Shown: positions 44,301 to 55,259, counted from the stretch's first letter. The stretch: DNA of 64,000 nucleotides from Actinostola sp. cb2023 (GCA_033675265.1 JAUJYZ010000376.1:618501-682500), one strand, 5' to 3'. Numbers and translations are program-made. Notes: a model not told the origin generated them from the letters alone.

Positions 44301-47300
44301 ACTGGAGGTATTTATAATAGTAGAGATAGGATGTAGCCAAACCCAGTGTCCAGATGCTTCATCGGAGTACACTGGAGGTATTTATAATAGTAGAGATAGG
44401 ATATAGCCAAACACAGTGTCCAGATGCTTCATCGGAGTACACTGCATGGAGGTATTTATAATAGTAGAGATACGATGTAGCCAAACCCAGTGTCCAGATG
44501 CTTCATCGGAGTACACTGGAGACCGATTTATAAAGACAAAACCAGTGTGCAGATGATTTAGTTATTGGGAGTTTCACTGATATGCGTAAAGCTAATGTTT
44601 AAATGCAGTATGATACGTGAATTCCTACGGGATAGCAGGAAAGCGTTTCAACGTAAATACAATTTCCTCAACGTACAATTAATCAATAATTTGTTTTGAT
44701 GAATCGGGATCGGCGAATACCCGCCTATAAACATGCCTCTGTTCTTGGTAATTCGCTTTTCCTGACCAAAAAGTTCGGACATTGTCCGTGAATTGCCGTG
44801 CAAACGCACTAACTTTTGTACAGTTTATCGACTTGATTTTAATAGTTTTTCACTATTTTAAATAAGGTTGATAAACAAGATTTAGCTATAAATAAACATA
44901 ATGCCATTCATCCACACAGCGGGATTATAGCGTACATGATGACTGATACTCAAAGTTTCTAAAGAGCGATGACTGACGAATTCCTGATCACACCAGTTAA
45001 CTGCCGAGATAATCTAATTTACATAGAAAATATTTGACGAATGTGGCCAGGAGATCCACATTTTTTTGAAAAAATTGACCGTTCTCCGGTCTGGATCTGC
45101 GCCTGGATCTATATTTGGTGCAAAAACGGAGCTTTTCAGAAACGCTTACGTTAGAACTGGTTATGCAAGCCACAGTTACCCACAGGAAAAGGATGGGGTA
45201 GGGAGCAGGCGGGAGAGGTGCACGGGGAGTTTGAGGTGCACTACAGTCAAAGCCAGGCTATAGAAACTGCAATAAAACTACAGATGGTTTAACGCCTGTT
45301 CTTGACAATAACGGAAGCGCATAAATTTAAAATAAGGTACAGTACCAAAATCAACAATTTACGGCGTCGAAACCACCGCTCCCCTCCACATTCTCCCATG
45401 CTTCCAGATAACCAAAACAGAAAATGAGAAAAGATAGGAATAAAAATCATAATCGTTAACTGTTTACGGCCACATAAAAGCAATTCATGTTTTAGAGTAA
45501 TGTTCAGTGTTTTGTACATTTGAAAATCAAAGGAATATATAAGTGTTCTTTAACGATAATAGTTTTTTTCAGTTTTCACGCATAATGAAATAATGGTTTG
45601 ACGTTTCGGCTGCACTGGTGGCAGCCTTCACGTGAAAACCGTGAAAACTATTATCGTTATGTCTAACTCAGGCGAAACAGGCCTAAAAGTACCCATTTTT
45701 TTTTTTCTTAGAAAACTAAGCTAATGACTAGTAGATTAAAAACCTCACTTGACCCATGTTTGTGTATAGGGGTGCCGTTGAGGGTTTGAAACCCTGGTCC
45801 TGTTTAGGGCAAAATATATATACTAAAACATCCACCCTGTCTAGGACAACACCCTCTATTTTATGACCCTCTTTAGGACAAAGGACAAAATACTGTCTTC
45901 TGTCTGGCAGGTCTACTGATACAGTTCACAAAAATTCATCACCGACGACAATCGTGCATTACCATACCCTGTTTAGGACAGACTCACATAACATTATATA
46001 CCCAGTCAAAAACGATACCCTGTCTAGCGGTACGCCCCCGTATAGCCCAGACCCTACTAACAGAACTGCACCGTGAACTTTCAGATGAAAACGAACAAAT
46101 GCCGGCTCGATATATCCATAGTGAAACACATGAGTTTCTCATACACACAATTCAAAAGTAACAATTATTCACGGCAATGTTGTAAGAAATATCGATATTG
46201 TTGCAAAGTCATTGCATGAGTTGACCATGTTCAATGAAGTAATTAGTATTCATTTAGTGTCGCTGTTGACATACAGATTCTAAATGATGATTTGCGGACG
46301 AACTCTCAAATGTTTAATAATGGTATATTTACTAAATAAATCCACCTAGGCATTAATCAATATATTTCTTTTGATTGGATTGTAATATGTTGTACATAGC
46401 GAGAGCTTGAGACCCCATCCTCGGAAACCCAGGGGCTGTAGGGGGAGGGGGAGGGGAAAAGGAAAGGGGTCGGAAAACAGCCCCTGGGGACAAACTCTTA
46501 CAGAACGAGTTCCAGAGAAGTTAATGAGATGTGCTCTGATTGGCCACAAAAATATTTTGTGGCCAATCAGCAAAGAGCGGTACATTTCACGATGACAGAT
46601 AGTGCGAAGACATCCGGTAGCCCGTTTTACTTCAAAGTGCACGATTCCCATGTGGCAATATGTAGTCTAAATGCAGTCGTTTCCCTTCTTTCTGCATGTG
46701 ATCCATAGTTTTCCCTGGCGCCGTTTTTTGGGAGTTTCTCTCTCGTTTCAAAACGAAGAGCACAAAAGGTTTCCATACAGGAACATTGGGGTCAACTTTC
46801 TCGTTAATGATCACGAAATCTTCAACATTTCTTTTTCTTCTTTTATCGAGAGATTCTTTGCCACAAACATGGAAGCAGTCATTAACAGCCTTTTTAGAGG
46901 TTTTCTGAACTTCTTCCATACAACCGGACGACAACAAGCGTAGAATAGAATAGAATTTAGCGAGATCCATCAGTTTGTATTCATGTATAAACAATGGCTC
47001 AGTGATAACTTCAAAGTGATAATTGATTTGGATTGGCAGTTTTTGTTAACAGATCGTTAAATCATTTAATCCCATTAACCTTCTCTGGAACTCGTTCTGT
47101 AAGAGTATGTCCCCAGGGGCTGTTTTTCCCTCTTTCCCTTTCCTTTCCCCCTCCCCCCTACAGCCCCTGGGTTTCCGAGGATGGAGACCCTTGTTTTCCC
47201 GGCAAAATCGCGATCAAACACTTCTGCTGTTTATTGAATTAATTAGTATGTGTGAAACGAAGCTATTTACCTTTCATGTTCTCGTAAGATTTTAAGGTCT

Positions 47301-50300
47301 TTTAAAGCACTAAAGAGTGACTTGCGGTTAAAAAGACAATATACGAAGAACCAAGTCCGACTTATTGATGATAAACAAACAAAATTTGACGGGAAAAGAG
47401 CCGACTACCTTGAAGAGTCGGAGGCTGCTCACGCGAAGTCGTTGAAAATATCCGAGTAAGAGTTTTTGGAAATCAAGAAAGGAAAGAATAAACTTGTTAA
47501 AATTGGCTAAATTAATAAAATAAACTGCCGCACTTTTAAGAACGGACCTCCGTAAAATGGCTTAAATTTAGTCGCCCGCCGAAGGCCGTCGACAACTGAC
47601 TTTTAACTCGAAGTGAAAATAAGATTTATTTCGAAAATTTGCCATTATTGCATGTAACCCAGCTCTACAAAGGCTAAATATCACAACCAAACTAAATGTA
47701 TCATAGAAAATCATTTTATATGAGTTTTACAGAGCGCCAAAGTGACCCGAAATTTTAGCGTCTTTCAGGGCGATTTTGATGCAAAACAAGGGGGGTGATC
47801 AAACATTCGAGCAAAAGCCTGAACCAAACTTTAAATACGACCATTCTTAATCTATTCCTATAGGTAATAAATGATAGCAATTTGAAAGGAATCGGCCGAC
47901 CCCCATCTTTCAACTCTGCCCGGTTTTCTCAGACAATGACACTTAATGCACTAGCACCGGACGACCTATACACCTCTTTATTATGCATTTCGTGATCAAA
48001 ACAAGAAATCAAAACCACGAAAAATATTAGGGGTGAAACAACAAGAACTGAAACTACAACGAGAAAATGTCATTTTGTGTTGGTTCTATATATAACTACT
48101 ACTGCATGTACGATGTCATTTTGTGTTGGTTCTATATATAACTATACTACTGCATGTACGATGTCCTTTTGTGTTGGTTCTATATATAACTACTACTGCA
48201 TGTACGATGTCATTTTGTGTTGGTTCTATATATAACTATACCACTGCATGTACGATGTCATTTTGTGTTGGTTCTATATATAACTGAATATACACCTGTT
48301 TTCAAAAACGTTGACCAAACAGAAATAGTGAAACTGTAGAAAAATAGCAAAATAGGAATTTTACTGAATTACCTTATTAACATCGGAAACAAAGGTAAAG
48401 CATTCAAGCAGAAAACAACTGCGGTGCAGACATGCCGAAAGCATACTCGGAAGACCTTCGAAATAGAATTATATGGGCAAAATATCTGCTTCTGCAGAAA
48501 GATGAAGAAATTTTACTGCAAATATTTTTATTTCTACAAGTACTGTTAGCAGAATATGTCGACGATATGCTAGACACGGCGCCTTGTCAGGCCGGCCTAA
48601 TGGCTGCACAAGTTGTTGTCACGAGTTATTATTATTGCATCTCCACGAAGAGTATCTTCTAATACATAGCATTTTAGAGAAACCCGATTTACGGCTTCAT
48701 GAACTAGCTGGAGAAAAGAGAACCGACTGGATCGATATCAGAGATTGTAGGTAGAGGTAGAGGTAGCTTTCGGGTAGCCATTACTTCGGACAGCTAAAAT
48801 ACATGAATAATTGAAGACGATCGCGAAATTCGTCGTAAACACAACCGTGGAATTTAATAATTTTCATAAGACTTAAATAAGACTTCTGAATAAATGTTCC
48901 TGTTCGACTGAGTTATTGTATATACAGAGCTTTCATCTTAAATGCTTGTTCCTGTTCTTGTCATTTCCGTTTACCAATATGTTTCTTTCGGGAATTACTA
49001 GAAATTTAAATTACTAGAAAGGTCTCAAAATTAACGTTACTTTCGGGTAGCCGTTACTTTCGTATTTCTACGGTATTCAGTTTGAATGCTTTCCCATTGT
49101 TTCCTATGTTAATAAGGTGCCGTTAATTAAAATTCCTATTTTGCTATTTTGCTATTTTGCTATTTCTGTTTGGTCAACGTTTTTGAAAACAGGTGTATAT
49201 AAATAACGAGAAAATGTCATATTGTGCTGGTTCTATATACACCTAGCTATTCAAAATATCGTTGTCCGGTTCGAAAGCAACAAGCAACAAGCTGACGACC
49301 GCAAAGGGCATTGGGACTTTCTCCTTATTCATTTATTCATCCGTAGACATTTTGACAACATGCATTTTCAAATGGCCGAACAGTTCCAAATGATTGATAT
49401 TCAACGCTCGTAGGGATAACTTCTCAAGTGCCACGGATAAATTAATTAATTAGGAGATTCCCAAAGTCCTTTGCGGTCGTCAGCTTCTTGCTTGTTGCTT
49501 TCGGCCCGGACAACGATACATGTATTTGGAATAGGTATATAACAATTTTCAATGATAATGTCACTATGGCAGTGATTCCCAAGCGGCAGAAACCCGTGAA
49601 GAATTTCAAAACATATCCAACGGTGTTTAAACACGAGGGGTTTTCAAAGCAGTTTCGAATACGGAAGACTTGAAGTGGCTGGGCGGTTTGCTGCCAAAAT
49701 TCTCCAAACTGTATGTAAAGAACACGCTGAAACTTGGTGAAGTGTTTTCGAATATGTTGCTCTATGTCATATTGAAAAATAATGGGAAAAAAATCGACAG
49801 AAATGTTTTTATACGCAGAATACAATATTTTGGATTTTCATATAATACATAACATAAACCTCTTGCACTTTGTTCATTGATAAAGTTTGTTGTATTCTTC
49901 CGCTTTGAGTGAATTTTTCCCTACAGTTGCGAGTGATATGAAGCTTTCAGATGATAGTTTCAAATTCAGTTTTATTTTAAAATGTGTACGGAAGCGCTGA
50001 CAATGTGTGCGAGTATATTTTGTACTAAAATTTAGCAGTCGCTTGTGCGGCATTTTCCAAGGTACGGATTTTCTTGAAACTTGGCACCAGTAATCCTTCA
50101 CACTTATACACTTGTTTGAGGTAATTAAAAAAAAACATCATATGGAGTTTGGAAAATATAAGCATTTTCTCTGAAAATGGAGTGTTTCAATATCGATTGT
50201 AACTCAACAAATATTGTCTTTATTACAATAAAATTGTGCTTTTTATGAAATTTACGAATACCTGATTATCAGGATGAAAAATATCCGAAATCGGTTGACG

Positions 50301-51195
50301 TTTTGCTGCTCAAATCATCGATTTAAAATGAGACCCATCGTTCAAAGGAAGTAGGAGTGGGCCACCTTAAAAAAAGAACCCCATGTAGTTTCAGTTACAG
50401 TTTCTTTCCGGGTTGAGACGGTAAAGGAAAGCATGTACATTTTTATCATCTGAACTCTTTACTCTTTATACTTTCATGAGCCGTAAAGGAAAAATAATAA
50501 TTCCCGCAAATAAAGATTTTCGATCCTTGAAAACAGTTGAAAAAGGAGTCCCAATATTTCCTCCATCCCATAGAACTATATACACGGGAAAGTCCTATCG
50601 GACAACAAGTTCCTTTCTCAGTCACACTACTATAGTAAATATATCTAGTTAGACATATCTATATTTCGATATCCATAGAGTTATAGTTGTAGTCATTTAT
50701 ATTGATATTTTATATTAGGGCTCCCGTTGAGACTTCCGCACGTACAAAAAAAAACCGCTTGCTGCGCAGGCAAAGTTTGCTGAGGAGATATATAGCTAAT
50801 TGCATAATCGTTGTCAGGTTGAAAATCATAAATCATAGAAGCTGAGACCGCAAGGATGGATGGGAAATCAGTTCATGACCCGCATTACATACAGCTATAT
50901 TCAATGTTCTCGTAGTTTTGAAAGTATATGAGCTATTTAACTAAGATCCTACAAGTCTGCATGAAAAGGTCGATGATTTGACGGTGTTATTTGAGAGTTT
51001 TAATTTCCCAGAATTCCTTTTGGTCATAGCTTTCATGATTTTCAACCCGACAACGATTATGCAATTAGCTATATACAGGATAGGTGTAAAGCTATAGCTA
51101 AAAGTTCTAATTTTGTTTTGAAAAATACCTGTACAATGTCGTCCAATGAAGATTGCTAAGAATGACATCCACACTGGTAGCACTACCACCGCCAT
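35343..51195 (-). CDS. Beta-helix / multi-TM surface protein, copy B (intact main exon, remote signal exon)
   Basis: The main exon 35343-39802 is open throughout. Its acceptor (TTTTATAG) is in phase 1. The best matching first exon is 51129-51195: MAVVVLPVWMSFLAIFIGRH + CT, a signal peptide ending in phase 1 before GTATTT. Joined length is 1508 residues. Domain order as in copy A: beta-helix rungs to about residue 870; Cys-rich block from about 881 (CPVGSYM, CETCGVGRY, CPFGAKC); GNRTGIMCGSCKKGFSESMF; and about ten TM segments from about 1023. The C-terminus WDDDEQPAIQH lies inside a minisatellite. The intron would be 11.3 kb, containing only repeats and element remnants. The main exon is certain; the remote first exon is inferred from phase and composition. 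Biochemical role unknown. Confidence 0.82.
39900..40040. mobile_element. Mariner-type MITE
   Basis: CAGTGAACTCTCTCTAAGAC and its complement end a 141-bp element flanked by TA (39898-39899, 40041-40042). It is non-coding, in the proposed intron of copy B. Confidence 0.85.
40058..40612. mobile_element. Nested inverted repeats
   Basis: Outer arms (GTTGTCGCAGCCGAAGCAAC... and its complement at about 40530-40600) enclose an inner pair GCAGATTTCGTATGACTGTG at 40256 with its inverse at about 40394. The inner element is full of GTGCCGT repeats. The inner ends match those of the element at 53852-54412. Confidence 0.7.
41101..41640 (-). pseudogene. 3' end of a non-LTR retrotransposon (LINE)
   Basis: On the minus strand 41299-41634 encodes the typical end of a LINE ORF2: LKVFKVRNGLAPNYLAADLL, then YGDRAFSVAGPKLWNALP, then TFKDKLKTYLF. 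A short 3' UTR follows and an (ATT)n tail at about 41101-41125. No reverse transcriptase core is present, so it is a 5'-truncated copy. Confidence 0.8.
42620..42880. mobile_element. Probable MITE with CGTCCACAC / AAAACG ends
   Basis: CCCGTCCACACTAATCCGTT and GAAAACG repeats, with GTGGAGACGATGTGAAAA duplicated at about 42765-42800, resemble a common GTCCACAC-type MITE. Boundaries are uncertain. Confidence 0.35.
43121..43543 (-). CDS. Unassigned open frame, 140 codons, in the inverted-duplication spacer
   Basis: The minus strand encodes a non-repetitive sequence including WSRLSEMLLVQANHADIREL and EYFFEMIVEYWQTPGSRW. Composition looks protein-like, but no family is recognised and no splice partners are evident. 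It may be a fragment of a host gene or of a mobile-element protein. Confidence 0.3.
   Translation of the reverse strand: MAISATLCICIIIKLFKLSIQRAKTLLQLFSFAGEATSWLVVFPFKVASRTPKPLATTTHFLLHNHHAVAWSRLSEMLLVQANHADIRELFDEYFFEMIVEYWQTPGSRWINRFGRQPQIKQFKAYQEHLSVGSCSEKIL
43542..44522 (+). repeat. 70-bp minisatellite
   Basis: About 14 units of CCCAGTGTCCAGATGCTTCA..., with alternating GATAGGATGTAG/GATAGGATATAG variants and two units carrying a CATG insertion. Confidence 0.95.
44523..46212. other. Spacer of the inverted duplication, no gene seen
   Basis: A hairpin element at 45545-45662 (TAACGATAATAGTTTT and its complement) contains GACGTTTCGGC...GCAGCC. A block at about 45760-46060 has repeated CCCTGTCTAGGACA motifs typical of a degenerate MITE. 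No coding exon is supported. Confidence 0.55.
46416..47183. mobile_element. TIR element inserted in the right arm of the inverted duplication
   Basis: The TIR is about 105 bp, starting CATCCTCGGAAACCCAGGGG. It is flanked by a 7-bp direct repeat GAGACCC (46409-46415, 47184-47190). The other arm (about 42350) holds the empty site with a single GGGTCTC. An open frame on the minus strand (46632-46994, 120 codons) is not recognised. Confidence 0.85.
48066..48285 (+). repeat. 46-48-bp minisatellite
   Basis: Nearly five units of ATGTCATTTTGTGTTGGTTC..., ending directly at the left end of a Tc1/mariner-like element. A related unit reappears at about 49213. Confidence 0.9.
48291..49197 (+). mobile_element. 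Internally deleted Tc1/mariner-IS630-like element
   Basis: TIRs start TACACCTGTTTTCAAAAACG (about 110 bp, imperfect) with TA duplications at both ends. From 48432 the plus strand encodes MPKAYSEDLRNRIIWAKYLL, the N-terminal helix-turn-helix of an IS630/Tc1-type transposase. After frame loss, ILEKPDLRLHELAGE follows at about 48670-48715. The DDE catalytic part is missing, so it is non-autonomous. Confidence 0.8.
49227..49545. mobile_element. MITE with CGTTGTCCGG ends
   Basis: ATCGTTGTCCGGTTCGAAAG...GACCGCAAAGG on the left is the inverse of CCTTTGCGGTC...CGGACAACGAT on the right, about 80-bp arms around a 150-bp core. Confidence 0.7.
49546..50787. other. No gene recognised
   Basis: AT-rich sequence within the proposed long intron of beta-helix copy B. 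Short open frames carry no recognisable motif. Confidence 0.5.
50788..51082. mobile_element. MITE 47 bp from the proposed signal exon of copy B
   Basis: TATATAGCTAATTGCATAAT and its complement at about 51055-51076 form about 60-bp arms with ACAACGATTATGC motifs. Confidence 0.65.
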
Positions 51196-51627
51196 TGTTG
51201 CAAGTAACGAAGAAGAATCCGGCGTTGGATGTGATGATGGCGCACGAGTTTCACGTGAGTTTCGTTTCAGTTTCGACTGGTAGATCGCCGTGTTGTAGCA
51301 TGCAAATGACCTATACACCCACCCGTCCCCCAACTGATACAAATACAGTCCGACCCCCACCACACACACAGAGACACGCCTTCCTTCACAAACCCTCAAA
51401 CATCAGAGATTAGAGAACGTTTTGTCAGCCGGTGTGCAACATACCGTAGCCCACATTCTGTTGTTCGATAAATACCTTTCAGTTGCATAATAATATTTTT
51501 TAGCATGATCGTTCAGGCCAACCGATATGCAGTTTAACTGAGCCCATGAGCGATAAGATACGTAAAGTTCGTTTATGGCGATACTTTTAGAGACGAACAA
51601 ATAAATCAACTTACATTTATGTCTAAA

Positions 51628-53363
51628 TAATGTCTGCTAAAAGCCATCGTAAAATTAAAGAAGCGTGAAGACCTGATAATCACCAAACCTGACAAGGGCT
51701 CAGGAGTAGTAATCTTAGACAAGCCGAAATACCTGGAACTACTGATGGAAGCTTCCGTGAATAATCCCACCAAGTTCATATCCGTCGACAGCCAAAGGCC
51801 TAAGACTAGAGGTAGACCACCCAAGTATTATCACCCTTTGTTACAAAAAGAGAAGATCCTACGATCAACTGTTCGAAGAATACTACCAAAATCGATCGCA
51901 GACGTTGTCTCCCCCAAGGGTTCAAGACTGGCACATTTATATGGTTTGCCTAAGACACACAAGGATCAGTTATCTATGCGTCCAATTCTATCTGCCACAT
52001 CTACATACAACTATGGTCTGGCCAAATGGTTAGATGAAAAGCTCAAGCCCTTGTCACACAACCAGTTTACTATCACCGACACATTCAAATTTGCCGAAGA
52101 GATCCGTGCCGTGAAGATCAACAGTGGGGAGTTACTAGTCTCGTATGATGTTACGTCATTATTCACTAATGTTCCTCTTGACGAAACAATACAGATTCTG
52201 GTCAACAAAGCCTTTGATGGCAATTGGTTCAACTTAACACACAAATTAAACCTAACGAAGACAGACCTCACCGACCTCCTCAACATTGCCACCAAAGATC
52301 AACTATTCCAGTTTAATGGAACTCTGTACGAGCAAATGGATGGTGTGGCCATGGGGTCTCCGCTGGGACCCTTGCTAGCGAATGTCTTTATGTGTTCCAT
52401 CGAATACACTCTCCAACAAGCTGGCAAAATTCCTAGCTACTACAAGAGATATGTCGACGACACACTGACGATAATGCCTAGTGAAGCAGATGCCAGACAT
52501 TTCCTACAAGATTTCAATCAATGTCATGCTTCTATAATTCACAATGGAAATGCCAAATAACGATATGCTTCCATTTCTTGGCATGCAACTCTTGAATAGG
52601 TCTACCTATATAGAGACGAAGGTATACACAAGACCAATCAACACCGGTCTCCTCCTGCACCATCAGAGCCACGTCGACGAGAGGTATAAACGCAGCCTAA
52701 TAAGAACAATGCTTCACCGAGCCTATCGTTTATCATCCTCCTGGTCCTATTTCAACGAGGAGTGTGAACGTTTGAGACGATTATTTTCTCGTCTCAAGTA
52801 CCCTGACAAGCTGGTAAGTGCCATCATCCAACGTTTTGTTAATGACAAGATATGTGAGCAACAAGAGCCAACCACGGAGAAAGAACCGGAAAATGTTGTT
52901 CGCATTGTTCTACCGTTCAAAGATCAACGAGCAGCTGATGTTGTCCGAAAACAACTCGAGAATTTAAGCTCCAAGACAGCTACATCAATTCAACCAGTCT
53001 TCACAAGTCGGAAAATTAGCCAAGACCTTTTAAAAGATTAAAGAACCGAAACCCCAGATAGTTAACCAGCAACGTGTAGTATACACCTTTCAATGTCACT
53101 TGTGCGATGCAAGATATATTGGCTATACTTACCGCCACCTACACGAGCGAATAGAAGAACACAAGAACACCTCATCGAGTATTGGCCGACACTACAGGAA
53201 CGTGCACTCTATTATTCCACAAGATCTGAACAATAACTTTTCAATTCTGAAAAAATGCACCAATAAGTTTGACTGCCTATTGTATGAAATGTTTTTCATA
53301 AGAGACAAAAGACCTTCTCTAAATATTCAATCAGACTCCCTGAGGGCCAAACTCTTCATTTAA
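51628..53363 (+). pseudogene. Penelope-like retroelement (RT plus GIY-YIG), frameshifted
   Basis: Reverse transcriptase in two frames: 51628-52560 (PDKGSGVVILDK, HLYGLPKTHK, YDVTSLFTNVPLDETI, MGSPLGPLLANVFM, then the catalytic YVDDT) and 52544-53041 (LPFLGMQL onwards). A GIY-YIG endonuclease follows in a third frame at about 53040-53363 (CHLCDARYIGYTYRHLHERI). RT with a C-terminal GIY-YIG is diagnostic of canonical Penelope-like elements. Frameshifts lie near 52545 and 53035, and the 5' part is missing upstream of a stop at about 51627, so this copy is inactive. Confidence 0.9.
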
Positions 53364-53404
53364 TAACTCATTGTTATTCATCTTGATGCCTTTATAAACT
53401 CTTA

Positions 53405-53465
53405 CATTGTTCATTAAACTCACTTGATAATGGCGTCTGTGACGCCGAAACGTCGTATAATTTCG
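53405..53465 (+). other. Hairpin/GAAACGTC motif at the 3' end of the Penelope-like element
   Basis: TTGATAATGGCGTCTGTGAC followed by GCCGAAACGTCG: a GGCGTC/GACGCC stem between TGATAA and GAAAC. Penelope-like elements are known to carry hammerhead ribozyme motifs in their terminal repeats. This is a degenerate match to that core. Confidence 0.5.
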
Positions 53466-53715
53466 CTTAGTTTTATTTTGTTATAATGTCTTTCGTTGTG
53501 CATAACTCTTGAATTTGCCGCCATAAATACTCCATTTTGAAGCTCTGATTCATGGTTCATCGACCATGCCGGTCAGGTCTTTGTGCATGTAGCTGCATAA
53601 AAGTCCTCGCTATATTTGTTCTATCGTGAATATTTTCTAAAGCTAACGCAATTACAAGCGCACAGGTGGGAATGACAGGTTTCATCTTCTTTTTGATATT
53701 TGTAATTTTCTTGAT

Positions 53716-53850
53716 CTGAAACTACCATACATATTTATGAGATAGAGCATCTGAAACTACCATACATATTTATGAGATAGAGCATCTGAAACTACCATAC
53801 ATATTTATGAGATAGAGCATCTGAAACTACCATACATATTTATGAGATAG
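53716..53850 (+). repeat. 35-bp repeat, four copies
   Basis: ATCTGAAACTACCATACATA... repeated about 4 times; the last copy runs into the next element. Confidence 0.9.
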
Positions 53851-53851
53851 A

Positions 53852-54412
53852 GCAGATTTCGTGTGACTGTGAAAGATCACGGGACGCGGCAAGGCACGGT
53901 AACGGCACGGTAACGACGCGGTAACGACGCGGTAACGACGCGGTAACGACGCGGTAACGACGCGGTAACGACGTGGCACGGCACGGTAACGACGCGGTAA
54001 CCACGCGGTAACGACGCGGTAACGGCACGGTAACGACGCGGTAACGGCACGGTAACGACGCGGTAACGGCACGGTAACGATGCGGTAACGACGCGGTAAC
54101 GACGCGGTAACGACGCGGTAACGGCACGGTAACGGCACGGTAACGATGCGGTAACGACGCGGTAACGACGCGGTAACGACGCGGTAACGACGCGGTAACG
54201 ACGCGGTAACGACGCGGTAACGACGCGGTAACGACGCGGTAACGACGCGGTAACGACGCGGTAACGACGCGGTAACGACGCGGTAACGACGCGGTAACGA
54301 CGCGGTAACTGCAAAACACACGGTAACGGCACGGTAACGATGCGGTAACGGCAAAACACACGGTAACGGTGCGCCCGTGCCATACGTTTTTCACATGCAG
54401 TCAGACGAAATC
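53852..54412. mobile_element. TIR element filled by an 11-bp array
   Basis: The ends AGCAGATTTCGTGTGACTGT and its imperfect inverse near 54412 match the inner element at 40256-40394. The interior is about 40 copies of GCGGTAACGAC with GGCACGGTAAC variants. Arg/Tyr/Val-rich frames here are repeat translations. Confidence 0.8.
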
Positions 54413-55259
54413 GCTGTTCTACCGGTCACGTAACGAGTGACCAAACACTGTTTTAGTCACGCTGCAATGTCTAATATATTTAATTTAGTTCGGTTAAATC
54501 TGTCCAAGGCGTTAGCATTATTTTCTGAAATAATTCCCTAATGTAGTTCATTGGCTAAAATCTAAGGATTTATAATTTTTGGTACTCGTTGAATTTTAAA
54601 TTTTATTATACCGTTTATACCCATTATGAGCTGGCATTGTCGACTTTGGAAATTCTGTTTTACATGCAGTAACTTTAACTACTTCTGTAAACGATAGAAA
54701 TAAGATTTTAGGTTTCACAGTGGGGTTAAATTTTAATCCAACAAAAACAAAAATATAACTGATTTGAAAAGAGCACACCAAAGTTAGCAACAATTTGAAA
54801 TTTTGAAGTAATTTCGATGAATAGAGCGAAAGTTATGGGCGACTGAAGTTGGCTTTTTTCTTAAGAAACGTACGGTAGAGGATAACAGAGAAGAGGTGAA
54901 AGCTTATCAATGCGCTTTTTTTACATTTGTTTTTTTACAAAAAAAGAAGTAATAAGTAAACAATTCCAAAAAAGAAAACAAACAAACAAAAAGAAAACAA
55001 AAAAAAAGAAACAATGAAACTGAAAAACGTGTCACCGCTGGGACTCGAACCCTCGACCCCCAGGTTCAAAAGAGATGAATGCCAGTAATTTATCAAAAAA
55101 GGACCATACTCCCGGACATTATGCCGAGTCACCGTATGTTACGTATAGGATGAAGATTTCGGCCCCAGCCGCGCTATCCGGGCATTACACCAATCAGCTT
55201 AGTAGTCAAAGAGGGAGGGAACAGTCGTATCTTAGGCCCACTAAATAACTGCCCCGCAT
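54413..55259 (-). other. Spacer with a tRNA-like B box (possible SINE head)
   Basis: On the minus strand at about 55028-55135 a GGTTCGAGTCC B box and a loose A-box-like GGCATAATGTCCGG are spaced as in tRNA-derived sequences. The acceptor and T stems do not pair well, so it is not a functional tRNA. The rest is AT-rich with an A/T homopolymer-rich zone at 54930-55020. Confidence 0.35.

Larger units (their letters stand above)
41574..47948. repeat. Large inverted duplication (about 1-kb arms, 3.7-kb spacer)
   Basis: The left arm about 41574-42546 is repeated inverted at about 46213-47948, the right arm being lengthened by a 768-bp insertion. Arms share, for example, TTCGTCCGCAAATCATCATT and AGACAATGACACTTAA. 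The outer border falls inside the LINE remnant. No transposase was recognised in the spacer. Confidence 0.75.

Noticed and set aside
46632..46994. 120-codon minus-strand frame inside the 768-bp TIR element
   Set aside because: No recognisable domain and no counterpart here; kept as a note only under the element.
53827..54394. Three overlapping Arg/Tyr-rich frames of about 170-185 codons
   Set aside because: Translation of an 11-bp tandem repeat; all three frames open for the same reason.
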